From: Bacteroidia bacterium
GTDB lineage: Bacteria > Bacteroidota > Bacteroidia > Chitinophagales > Saprospiraceae
Assembly (NCBI GenBank): GCA_030431945.1
Contig: JAUIIF010000301.1
Span: 1 to 6,000 of the forward strand
Length of the DNA: 6,000 nucleotides
Direction of reading: 5' to 3'
Part shown: positions 1 to 5,459 of the stretch, in pieces
How positions within the stretch are numbered: the stretch's first letter is position 1
Layout: every line of letters begins with the position of its first letter
Notes under the pieces: model-generated
The model's input: the letters and a program-made list of their open reading frames with translations, nothing else
What the model was told of the DNA's origin: nothing
Database searches by the model: none
Made by a program: the position numbers and the translations under genes

Positions 1-1095
1 GAGGGTACCGTCCTGTTCGGTGAGGTGGAGGTCCGTCGGGCCGCCGCAGTCAGTAGTGACCACCGGTAGGCCGCACAGGAGTGCTTCCCCCAGAACAATG
101 CCCTGGGTCTCTACGGTAGAGGAGAGAACGAACAGATCATGGTCGCCAAGGGCCTGCACAACCTCGGCCCGCTGCAGCGGGCCGATGAAGGTAACGCCAG
201 CCGCCGCTGCGCCCCCGGCAGGTAACAACGCGCTGACCGTAGCCGGCTGCATGTTCCCGGCCAGGGTAAGTTGCAGCGTAGGGAGCCGGGACCGGGCGGA
301 GAGAAAGGCCGTAATGAGCAGGTCGAGGTTTTTCTGCCGGCTCCCATCCGAGAGGTGGAATAACCGGAAGCCCGGGGCGGCGGAAAGGTGGGGCGGCGGC
401 CGGAAAAAATGATCGTCGATAACGTTGGGCACCACTTGGTAATGCCCCCGCATGCCCGCCCGCTGCAGGCCGGCGGCCAGGGCGGTACTGACGGGCAGCA
501 GAGCAGCGGCACCCCTGGCGGCCCGGCGGGCCAAGGCGTAATCCAGGAGCAGGCGGCTGCGCCCCTCTTTCTCAAGGTAACGACTCGAATGGCAGGAAAT
601 CAGGTAGGGGATACCCCGTTGGCGCGCCAGGCGGCGCGCCATAATGCCACCATCAATCAGGACGTGCGCATGGATCAGATCCAGCTGCTCCGGACAGCAG
701 TGAAACGCCCGTTGCCAGGCCCTGCTCCTGTTTAACAATCTTTGCACCCGCGCGCCGCCGCCCGCATAATACACGCTGATGACCTGCCCGTAGGGCTCCT
801 CCGACCGGACTACTTCCGGTTCGCTGCCCGCCAGAGACGGATCTGGCGCTACGTGGACCACCGTAACCGTATGTTTTTCGGCTACCATCCGGGCGTAACG
901 GCGTACAAAATTACCATCCTGTGGATGTACACGGTCCGGAAACCAGGGGGAAAGGAAGAGAATGTTGATCTGGTGATAATTAATTGGCGGGCCTAACGGA
1001 ATGGTAGGGCAAGCGCAAGAAGCGAGCGTTCGCCGGCCGAGGCGGACACGAAGTGGTCTGACTCCGCGCAGCAGCCCGGAACGGAACCAGCTCAT
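1..1095 (-). CDS. GT-B glycosyltransferase family 4-like protein, 3' end outside the window
   Basis: This reads as one open frame of 365 codons from the ATG at 1095-1093 down to base 1, continuing beyond the window. It probably transfers a sugar from a nucleotide-sugar donor at the cytoplasmic face of the membrane during surface polysaccharide or glycolipid synthesis. Counting from that ATG, the N-terminal Rossmann strand is INILFLSPWFP (43-53), followed by LIHAHV (140-145), LISCHSS (165-171), the interdomain segment VVPNVID (221-227), a donor-domain SDGSRQKNLDLLI segment (249-261), FIGPLQ (303-308) and an EX7E motif with Glu329 and Glu337, typical of GT4-type retaining enzymes. The start is uncertain. 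Homology-like sequence begins at 969 with an ATC codon, no ATG, GTG or TTG lies between 1093 and 887 in frame, and the 42-residue Arg-rich leader falls in an inverted repeat. The ATG at 887 would delete the first strand. The family call is firm; donor and acceptor are unknown. Confidence 0.85.
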   Translation of the reverse strand, partial: MSWFRSGLLRGVRPLRVRLGRRTLASCACPTIPLGPPINYHQINILFLSPWFPDRVHPQDGNFVRRYARMVAEKHTVTVVHVAPDPSLAGSEPEVVRSEEPYGQVISVYYAGGGARVQRLLNRSRAWQRAFHCCPEQLDLIHAHVLIDGGIMARRLARQRGIPYLISCHSSRYLEKEGRSRLLLDYALARRAARGAAALLPVSTALAAGLQRAGMRGHYQVVPNVIDDHFFRPPPHLSAAPGFRLFHLSDGSRQKNLDLLITAFLSARSRLPTLQLTLAGNMQPATVSALLPAGGAAAAGVTFIGPLQRAEVVQALGDHDLFVLSSTVETQGIVLGEALLCGLPVVTTDCGGPTDLHLTEQDGTL

Positions 1096-1147
1096 TCTTA
1101 GCGCCTCGGCCGACGAGCGATCCTGCGATTGCCCTGAACGGAACAGC
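995..1147. repeat. Three direct copies of AACGGAA in and around the inverted repeat
   Basis: AACGGAA occurs at 995-1001, 1080-1086 and 1137-1143. The first and third copies sit just outside the two ends of the inverted repeat, as a 7-bp target-site duplication would if the element were 1002-1136. The second copy lies inside the loop. The second and third share a longer match, GAACGGAACCAGC (1079-1091) against GAACGGAACAGC (1136-1147), so they may instead be a local duplication. Both readings are inferences; the repeats are directly visible. Confidence 0.6.
1006..1135. repeat. Long imperfect inverted repeat (MITE-like or structured leader)
   Basis: The outer arms AGGGCAA (1006-1012) and TTGCCCT (1129-1135) are exact inverted copies, and pairing continues with two mismatches over 1013-1020 against 1121-1128. 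A second block pairs CGGCCGAGGCG (1034-1044) exactly with CGCCTCGGCCG (1102-1112) and extends outward, with one mismatch and one wobble pair, to 1027 and 1119. The left arm carries about six extra bases (1021-1026). The central 57 bases can form a smaller hairpin (AGTGGT at 1052-1057 against ACCAGCT at 1086-1092, with one bulge). Transcribed from either strand this would give a strong stem-loop. It lies between a minus-strand -7 box and the conserved start of the glycosyltransferase domain. It contains no protein-coding gene of its own. A small non-autonomous mobile element and a structured mRNA leader are both possible. Confidence 0.75.
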
Positions 1148-1164
1148 ACAAAACTACACTACTC

Positions 1165-1172
1165 CAAAAATA
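1165..1172 (-). promoter_or_regulatory. Candidate Bacteroidetes -7 box for the glycosyltransferase
   Basis: Read on the minus strand this is TATTTTTG, an exact match to the Bacteroidetes -7 consensus TAnnTTTG. No good TTTG-like -33 element sits at the usual distance. If it is used, transcription would begin near 1158 and the mRNA would run through the inverted repeat before reaching the glycosyltransferase coding region. Confidence 0.4.
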
Positions 1173-1178
1173 GGTTGC

Positions 1179-1186
1179 TACCTTTG
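1179..1186 (+). promoter_or_regulatory. Candidate Bacteroidetes -7 box for the GH16 lipoprotein gene
   Basis: TACCTTTG matches TAnnTTTG exactly and lies 22 bases before the GH16 ATG at 1209, implying a short leader of roughly 15 bases. There is no clear -33 TTTG. It is back to back with the minus-strand box at 1165-1172, so the two divergent genes may share one compact control region. Confidence 0.45.
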
Positions 1187-1208
1187 CGGCAGTAATCCAG
1201 TTCCTACG

Positions 1209-2087
1209 ATGAAAACTAAGCTTTCTTACTTACTTGCGGGCCTTGTTTGCCTGATTTTTCTTGCCTGCCAGGATGATGCGAAGTCTCCGGGAATAGCGGC
1301 GCCGATGCCCCCTGCTCCTGCGGCGGACGGCAATTCTTACGTACCCGCAGGTTACGAGCTGGTCTGGAATGATGAGTTTACGGGCGGTCCGCTGCCCGAT
1401 ACCACCCGCTGGGGCTACCAGACCGGGGGGCACGGGTGGACGGCCCGGGAAGATCAGCTGTACAAAGAAGCTGCGCCGGAGAACGTCGGCGTGGAAGATG
1501 GCCTTCTGCGGATTTCCCTGACCAAAACGGAGGGAGAGGAAGCGCGTAAAAACCTTTACGCCAGCACCCGGCTGGTGACTAAGCATAAGGCGACCTTCGA
1601 AAAGGGGTACTTTGAAGTCCGGGCCAAGTTTCCCAAAATGGAAGGCGTACGTTCGGCGATCTGGATGGTCGGCGATACGGTCTCCAAAATCGGCTGGCCG
1701 ACAGCCGGAGAGATTGACCTGGTCGAGCATTACGGCAAACTACCCACCGTCGTCGGGGCCGCCGTGCAAACCAAAGCCAATTTCTGGAGTGGCAAGGGAC
1801 AGATGGGAGGCGCCAAGATTGTAGACGGCATTACCGAAGATTTTCACGTCTACAGTTGTACCTGGACGGATGACCTGCTCACTTTTGCCGTAGACGGAGA
1901 GCCGTACTGGCAGTACCAGCCCCTGCCGGGGCGGGGCATGAGCGGGTGGCCGTTCCAGTGGCCATTTTACCTGGTGTTGAACGTCTCCGCCGGCGGTGTC
2001 CGTGGCCCTCAGGGAGGCCAGGTGGATGCGGAGGGATTGCCGGTAAGTATGTACGTTGACTACGTGCGGGTGTACCAGCAACAGTAA
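1209..2087 (+). CDS. Glycoside hydrolase family 16 lipoprotein (laminarinase/beta-glucanase-like)
   Basis: This 292-residue protein is predicted to hydrolyse internal bonds of a beta-glucan or related polysaccharide outside the cytoplasm. Residues 1-19 form a lipoprotein signal peptide ending FLA before Cys20. The QDD that follows resembles the lipoprotein export signal that sends Bacteroidetes lipoproteins to the cell surface. A Pro/Ala-rich linker (about 27-47) precedes the GH16 beta-jelly-roll. Family marks are YELVWNDEF (49-57), GGHGWTARE (73-81), a VEDGLLRISL strand (95-104), GYFEVRAKFP (133-142), SAIWMVGD (149-156) and the catalytic segment GEIDLVEHYG (167-176). There Glu168 is the nucleophile and Glu173 the acid/base, with Asp170 between; the ExDxxE spacing is that of the laminarinase-type branch. 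The C-terminus YVDYVRVYQ is the usual last strand. The length fits a single catalytic domain with no carbohydrate-binding module. The fold and catalysis are secure; the exact substrate (laminarin, lichenan, agar, carrageenan or other) is not. Confidence 0.92.
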   Translation: MKTKLSYLLAGLVCLIFLACQDDAKSPGIAAPMPPAPAADGNSYVPAGYELVWNDEFTGGPLPDTTRWGYQTGGHGWTAREDQLYKEAAPENVGVEDGLLRISLTKTEGEEARKNLYASTRLVTKHKATFEKGYFEVRAKFPKMEGVRSAIWMVGDTVSKIGWPTAGEIDLVEHYGKLPTVVGAAVQTKANFWSGKGQMGGAKIVDGITEDFHVYSCTWTDDLLTFAVDGEPYWQYQPLPGRGMSGWPFQWPFYLVLNVSAGGVRGPQGGQVDAEGLPVSMYVDYVRVYQQQ

Positions 2088-2175
2088 CCCCCCATGCCGG
2101 TGCGGGTACCAAAGCCCCGCGGCAGCGTGTGCTCACGTTATGGCCGAAGGAGCAGCGGGTACGCGCTTCGTGGTG
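2088..2175. other. Convergent spacer between GH16 and rfbC
   Basis: This 88-bp gap separates two stop codons of opposing genes, where terminators would be expected. The only visible candidate is GCGGG (2102-2106) paired with CCCGC (2116-2120) around a nine-base loop, with no T-run on either side. It is therefore weak as an intrinsic terminator. No ORF or repeat of note is present. Confidence 0.3.
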
Positions 2176-2709
2176 TCAGGGGACTAAGCCGGGCCAGTTA
2201 AGGTCACGCTCCGCTACCGTGTACTCCTCCGCGAGGTCCGGCCATTCAATGCCGATCAGCGGGTCATCGTACCGGATACCACCCTCGGCCCCGGGAGCGT
2301 AGAAATTGTCACATTTATAGGCAAAGGTGGCCGTGGCTGACAGAACGAGGTACCCGTGACCGAAGCCCCGTGGGACAAACAGTTGCCGATGGTTATCTCC
2401 GGAAAGGAGGACGCCGAACCACTGGTACAGGGTAGGGGAACCGGGCCGCAGGTCGACGGCAACGTCAAACACCTCCCCCTGGATTACCCGGACCAGTTTG
2501 GCCTGGGCGTGTTCCCCCCGTTGAAAGTGAAGACCGCGCAGTACTCCTTTGGGACTGTGGGCCTGGTTGTCCTGCACAAATTTATTGGGGATCCCGGCTG
2601 CCCGAAAGGTTGCTTCATTGTAGGATTCGTAGAAATAGCCCCGTTCGTCGCCGAATACACGGGGGGTGAAGAGCTGCAGTCCGGAAATCGTGGTAGGCGT
2701 AAAGGGCAT
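2176..2709 (-). CDS. rfbC: dTDP-4-dehydrorhamnose 3,5-epimerase
   Basis: RfbC (RmlC) epimerises C3 and C5 of dTDP-4-dehydro-6-deoxy-D-glucose, the third step of dTDP-L-rhamnose synthesis in the cytoplasm. The 177-residue length is that of the family, which forms a cupin jelly-roll dimer. Visible marks are DERGYFYESY (21-30), QDNQAHSPKGVLRGLHFQ (46-63), DVAVDLRPGSPT (82-93), FVPRGFGHGY (111-120) and the C-terminal AERDLNWP (166-173). The expected active-site residues are present: His61 as base with Asp169 as partner, Lys71, and Tyr131 as the likely acid. The gene starts 45 bases after the stop of the upstream DinB-like gene on the same strand, so read-through transcription is possible, but a functional link is not obvious. 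The usual partners rfbA, rfbB and rfbD are not in the window. The minus-strand glycosyltransferase about 1.1 kb further on is a plausible pathway neighbour only in the loose sense of surface glycan synthesis. Confidence 0.95.
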   Translation of the reverse strand: MPFTPTTISGLQLFTPRVFGDERGYFYESYNEATFRAAGIPNKFVQDNQAHSPKGVLRGLHFQRGEHAQAKLVRVIQGEVFDVAVDLRPGSPTLYQWFGVLLSGDNHRQLFVPRGFGHGYLVLSATATFAYKCDNFYAPGAEGGIRYDDPLIGIEWPDLAEEYTVAERDLNWPGLVP

Positions 2710-2754
2710 AGTGCGGAAAGACGAAAATTTTGCAGGAAAGGCCAGGGAGATACA

Positions 2755-3306
2755 CTACCAGCCGCGGTAGCGGGGTGGGGTAAGGTTGAGCAGACGCAGG
2801 TAAATCAGCACCTGGGCCCGGTGGTGAGTCGCGTGATCCTGCAGGAGGTAAACGATAACCCGCTTGGTTTTGGGGCCGGCAAAGAAATTGGAAACTTCCT
2901 CCTCCCAGGCTTCTTCCGACAGGCTGTTTACGGCGGCAATGCCGTAATCATAGGCCCCGTTGAGCAAGGCCAGCAACGCCTCCCGCTCCAATACTTCCGC
3001 TTTGAGTTGTGCGCTCAGGGCTTTCTCATCGTAGCTCTCCGGCTCGTAGCCCAGGAAGCGTCGGGAAAGACCATAAACGTTGCCGGAGATGTGCTGGATT
3101 TGTTCCTGGATACTCATTTGTCCTTCCGTCGGGCGGAAATTCAGGCTGGAATCGGGCACCAGCGCAAGGGCCTCGAGGGTGTAAGCCCGTGAGTTTTCCC
3201 ATTTTTCCAGCCATTCGGTCCGGGCGGGAAAATCTTCAGTATGCTGTGCGGTCAGTACGGGGGCCAGCAAGAGCAGTGAGAGGAGGAGAAAGAAGTACCT
3301 GATCAT
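2755..3306 (-). CDS. Secreted DinB/YfiT-like four-helix-bundle metalloprotein
   Basis: The 183-residue product begins with a signal peptide (MIRYFF, then a Leu-rich core, likely cleaved after LTA at residue 20). The mature protein would sit in the periplasm or be exported. The rest matches the DinB superfamily: WENSRAYTLEALALVPDSSLNFRP (36-59), His72 in IQHISGN (70-76), and the C-terminal helix DHATHHRAQVLIYLRLLNLTPP (157-178). His72, His158 and His162 are the likely metal-binding triad, with His161 also in the motif. Known members include damage-inducible proteins of unknown activity and thiol-transferases such as bacillithiol S-transferase; which reaction this one performs cannot be read from sequence. 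An imperfect -7 box (TACCTTTA, minus strand 3318-3311) lies just upstream of the ATG and would give an almost leaderless message. The upstream lipoprotein gene ends 67 bases away on the same strand. The family assignment is good, the function open. Confidence 0.85.
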   Translation of the reverse strand: MIRYFFLLLSLLLLAPVLTAQHTEDFPARTEWLEKWENSRAYTLEALALVPDSSLNFRPTEGQMSIQEQIQHISGNVYGLSRRFLGYEPESYDEKALSAQLKAEVLEREALLALLNGAYDYGIAAVNSLSEEAWEEEVSNFFAGPKTKRVIVYLLQDHATHHRAQVLIYLRLLNLTPPRYRGW

Positions 3307-3355
3307 GGCGTAAAGGTAATAAAACTCTGCAGGCGGGGCTGTCGGTTCAGGACTT

Positions 3356-3371
3356 CAGTAACCGATTACTG
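3356..3371. promoter_or_regulatory. Perfect palindrome CAGTAA-CCGA-TTACTG
   Basis: Two exact six-base arms flank a four-base centre, two bases downstream of the stop codon of the small lipoprotein gene (stop at 3374-3376 on the minus strand) and 50 bases before the DinB-like ATG. There is no T-run after it in the direction of transcription, so it is a poor intrinsic terminator. An operator for a dimeric repressor acting on the DinB-like gene, or a small RNA hairpin, are the alternatives. No family of regulator is recognised. Confidence 0.35.
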
Positions 3372-3373
3372 CT

Positions 3374-3769
3374 TTACTCTTCCAAAAAATCAACGAAGCC
3401 GAAAACCTGGTCATCGCTGCTGGTAGAAGCAGGCAGGCTATCAAAAATCATCCGGTAATTTCCCGGTGGGATAGGGATAATGGCCCGGCAATGGACCTCA
3501 GGACCGGCAAGCGTATCGTTGGTGGCGGTATGGACGGTCCACGAGAGCTGACAGTGATCACCTGCGTCGGCAAAACGATAGGTAGATACCAGCCCGGCGG
3601 GGAGGTTGCCGTACACCATCAGCTCGCCGGGCACTGGTTCAAGCTCTACGTTGAGCAGATCCATAGCCGTCCGGTTTTCCACCCGGATACGGATCCCGGT
3701 ACGGTCGTCTTCGTCCAGGCAGGATAAACAAAGGAACACCAGTAAAGTACTCAGGAGCAGGAAGCGCAT
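3374..3769 (-). CDS. Small lipoprotein of unknown function
   Basis: I do not recognise this 131-residue protein. Residues 1-16 form a hydrophobic lipoprotein signal with a CLS-Cys17 lipobox. LDEDD follows the cysteine, an acidic stretch of the kind that directs Bacteroidetes lipoproteins to the cell surface. The mature part is predicted beta-rich: GIRIRVENRTAMDLLNVELEP (25-45), then GNLPAGLVSTYRFADAG (54-70), a strand with Cys73, a second Cys94 that could form a disulfide with it, and PPGNYRMIFDSLP (101-113). The pattern of a strand, a 'G.L.AG..S.Y' turn and a late 'GNYR' strand resembles many small beta-sandwich lipoproteins in this phylum, but that is an impression rather than a family call. 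The ATG at 3769 is chosen because it directly begins the signal peptide. It is first in a run of three minus-strand genes with gaps of 67 and 45 bases. No clear TAnnTTTG box precedes it. Confidence 0.75.
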   Translation of the reverse strand: MRFLLLSTLLVFLCLSCLDEDDRTGIRIRVENRTAMDLLNVELEPVPGELMVYGNLPAGLVSTYRFADAGDHCQLSWTVHTATNDTLAGPEVHCRAIIPIPPGNYRMIFDSLPASTSSDDQVFGFVDFLEE

Positions 3770-3969
3770 ACAATGAAGGTTTAGTACTAAGTCAGGACGT
3801 CAAACCGCCTACGTACGTTGGTCCGGGCTGGTGGTTTTCGTTAGTGCTGCCTCAGTGACGGACGGTGCCTCCCCCTCAGGGGGCCAACGCCTAGCAGACC
3901 ATTTTTATACCTTCAGCGCCTTACCTTGTTGTCCTTAACCTTCATCGGAAACGCGTAACTTTCAGTATT
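3770..3969. other. Divergent intergenic region
   Basis: This 200-bp gap lies between the minus-strand lipoprotein start and the plus-strand carboxylase-like gene, so it should hold both promoters. For the plus gene the best box is TAACTTTC at 3956-3963 (one mismatch to TAnnTTTG), with a TTG 24 bases upstream; transcription would start almost at the GTG codon. No convincing minus-strand box is visible. A GC-rich hairpin is listed separately. I see no small gene. Confidence 0.4.
3864..3892. repeat. GC-rich hairpin with CCCCC-TCA-GGGGG core
   Basis: CCCCC (3871-3875) and GGGGG (3879-3883) pair around a three-base loop. Outer bases GGTG (3864-3867) can pair with CGCC (3888-3891) across an internal loop, using one G-T wobble. 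It stands about 80 bases upstream of the carboxylase-like start, between divergent genes, where a terminator is not needed. It may be a copy of a dispersed intergenic repeat or a regulatory structure; its genome copy number cannot be judged here. Confidence 0.4.
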
Positions 3970-5373
3970 GTGTCCCGCATCATCGACATCCTCCGGCGGC
4001 CGACGGATATATCGACCCTGGTTTTTCTCCGGATAGCCCTGGGCTTGTTGGGCGGTGGCGACATTCTTGGCAATGGTATTTATTTCCACTGGTACCTCGA
4101 TGACTTCAGTGGTTATACTTTCCGGTTTTATGGGTTTGAGTGGGTGCACCCGTTACCGGAGCCCTGGCTGTCCCTCTACTTTATCGGGGGCTTTCTGCTG
4201 GGAGTGGCCGTAGCCCTGGGCTGGCGTTTCCGGGTTACGGCTCCCTTATTTGCCCTGGCCTTCAGTTATTTGTTTTTGCTGGAAAAAGCCCATTACCTCA
4301 ACCATGCTTACCTTTTCTGCTGGCTGGCCTGGCTACTGGTACTGACTCCGGCCTGGCGGGAATTTTCGCTGGATGTGCGGCGGCAGCCGTACGAATGGTC
4401 GCCGGTGGCTCCGGCCTGGTGTGTTTACCTGTTCCCGGCGCTGATGGGCGTCGTGTACTTCTTCGGGGGCATCGCCAAAATGAATTACGACTGGCTCATC
4501 GAGGCCATGCCTTTGCATATGTGGCTGCAGGGACGGGCAGATATGTTTTTGCTGGGGCCGCTCTGGGCAGAAAAAACGACGGCCTACGTTATGGCCTGGG
4601 GAGGGATGCTGCTGGATTTTACCGTGCCCTTTCTCCTGCTCCATAAGCGCTTGCGTTGGGTAGCACTGGGGCTGCTGATTTTCTTTCATGCGACCAATCA
4701 CCTACTCTTCCTCATCGGCATTTTCCCTTACCTCTCGCTGGTGTTGACGAGTATGTTTTTTGCGCCGGATTGGCCCAAACGCTTCGTGCACTGGTTGGCT
4801 TCTTTTCGGGCGGGGACGCAGGTGCAAAAATGGATCTCCGGATGGCAGGCCAGGGTGAACCCAACGACCGCGCCTGCCGGCCAGGCGGGAAGGCCCCGGC
4901 CCGGTATCTGGCAGTTTACGCCCGCTACGGCTCACCCCGCACTGCTGCTGGTGGTCCTGGTTTTTGGCCTCCACCTTTTTCTGCCCCTGCGGCACTGGTT
5001 GTTTGCTTCTGACGTGGCCTGGTCTGAAGAAGGACACCGCTACAGCTGGCGCATGATGCTGCGCAGCAAGCAGGGGGCTGGTAACTACCTGTTGGTCGAC
5101 CGCCAGACCGGCGCCGAAGAAACGGTCACCCTGATCGATAGCCTGACCCGCATCCAGTACCGTAAAATGGCTACGCACCCGGACATGATCCTGCAGTACG
5201 CGCACAAGCTGCACGACCAGCGCGCAGCGCTGGGCCAGGACGTCGCCGTCTACGCACGCTTCCGCGTGCGCCTCAACGGACGTACCCGCCAGGATTTCAT
5301 TGACCCGACCGTAGACCTGAGCCAGGTACACTGGACGTGGTGGGGCGCCAAGAATTGGGTGCTGCCGGAGTAG
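3970..5373 (+). CDS. Vitamin K-dependent gamma-carboxylase homologue, HTTM-domain membrane protein
   Basis: The 467-residue protein starts at a GTG (3970-3972) directly ahead of the conserved SRIIDILRRPTDIS leader. The N-terminal half is the multi-pass HTTM membrane domain, with hydrophobic segments around 16-35, 66-84, 90-105, 110-127, 149-168, 205-224, 228-265, then a linker and a last segment at 323-341. The C-terminal ~125 residues would face the periplasm. Marks shared with gamma-glutamyl carboxylase are KAHYLNHAYLFCWL (106-119), YFFGGIAKMNYDWLIEAMPL (163-182) and the EEGHRYSWRMMLR segment (353-365). Lys170 lies where the human enzyme has its catalytic lysine, which activates the reduced vitamin K cofactor. 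In animals the enzyme converts Glu to Gla on secreted proteins. The related Leptospira protein has been reported to have altered activity, so protein carboxylation is not assured here. Menaquinone, the usual Bacteroidetes quinone, is a possible cofactor by inference. No quinone-epoxide reductase or obvious Glu-rich substrate is in the window. The length fits bacterial members, which are shorter than the animal enzyme. Confidence 0.88.
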   Translation: MSRIIDILRRPTDISTLVFLRIALGLLGGGDILGNGIYFHWYLDDFSGYTFRFYGFEWVHPLPEPWLSLYFIGGFLLGVAVALGWRFRVTAPLFALAFSYLFLLEKAHYLNHAYLFCWLAWLLVLTPAWREFSLDVRRQPYEWSPVAPAWCVYLFPALMGVVYFFGGIAKMNYDWLIEAMPLHMWLQGRADMFLLGPLWAEKTTAYVMAWGGMLLDFTVPFLLLHKRLRWVALGLLIFFHATNHLLFLIGIFPYLSLVLTSMFFAPDWPKRFVHWLASFRAGTQVQKWISGWQARVNPTTAPAGQAGRPRPGIWQFTPATAHPALLLVVLVFGLHLFLPLRHWLFASDVAWSEEGHRYSWRMMLRSKQGAGNYLLVDRQTGAEETVTLIDSLTRIQYRKMATHPDMILQYAHKLHDQRAALGQDVAVYARFRVRLNGRTRQDFIDPTVDLSQVHWTWWGAKNWVLPE

Positions 5374-5459
5374 GGGAATTACCGTAAAAGCAGGGCAGGT
5401 AAATGGCTAAGCAATACGACTTCCTACTCTTCATTTCACCCCTTTTGCTTTTTACCAAT

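Noticed and set aside
1001..1195. A short plus-strand open frame of 64 codons across the inverted repeat.
   Set aside because: Arg/Ser-rich translation with no domain, entirely within repeat and promoter sequence; not supported as a gene.
2102..2120. GCGGG/CCCGC hairpin as a bidirectional terminator between GH16 and rfbC.
   Set aside because: Only five base pairs, a nine-base loop and no T-run on either strand; kept only as a remark on the spacer.
2356..3192. A long plus-strand open frame of 278 codons.
   Set aside because: It is antisense to rfbC and the DinB-like gene, both of which have clear family motifs; the frame has no recognisable domain.
4702..5331. A minus-strand open frame of 209 codons.
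   Set aside because: It lies antisense within the carboxylase-like gene, whose conserved motifs prove the plus frame; it is a shadow of GC-rich codon usage.
5403..5459. In-frame ATG upstream of the ACT-domain gene, adding a 19-residue hydrophobic leader that could look like a signal peptide.
   Set aside because: The recognisable family N-terminus begins at 5460 and ACT proteins of this kind are cytoplasmic; the leader is more likely untranslated spacer.
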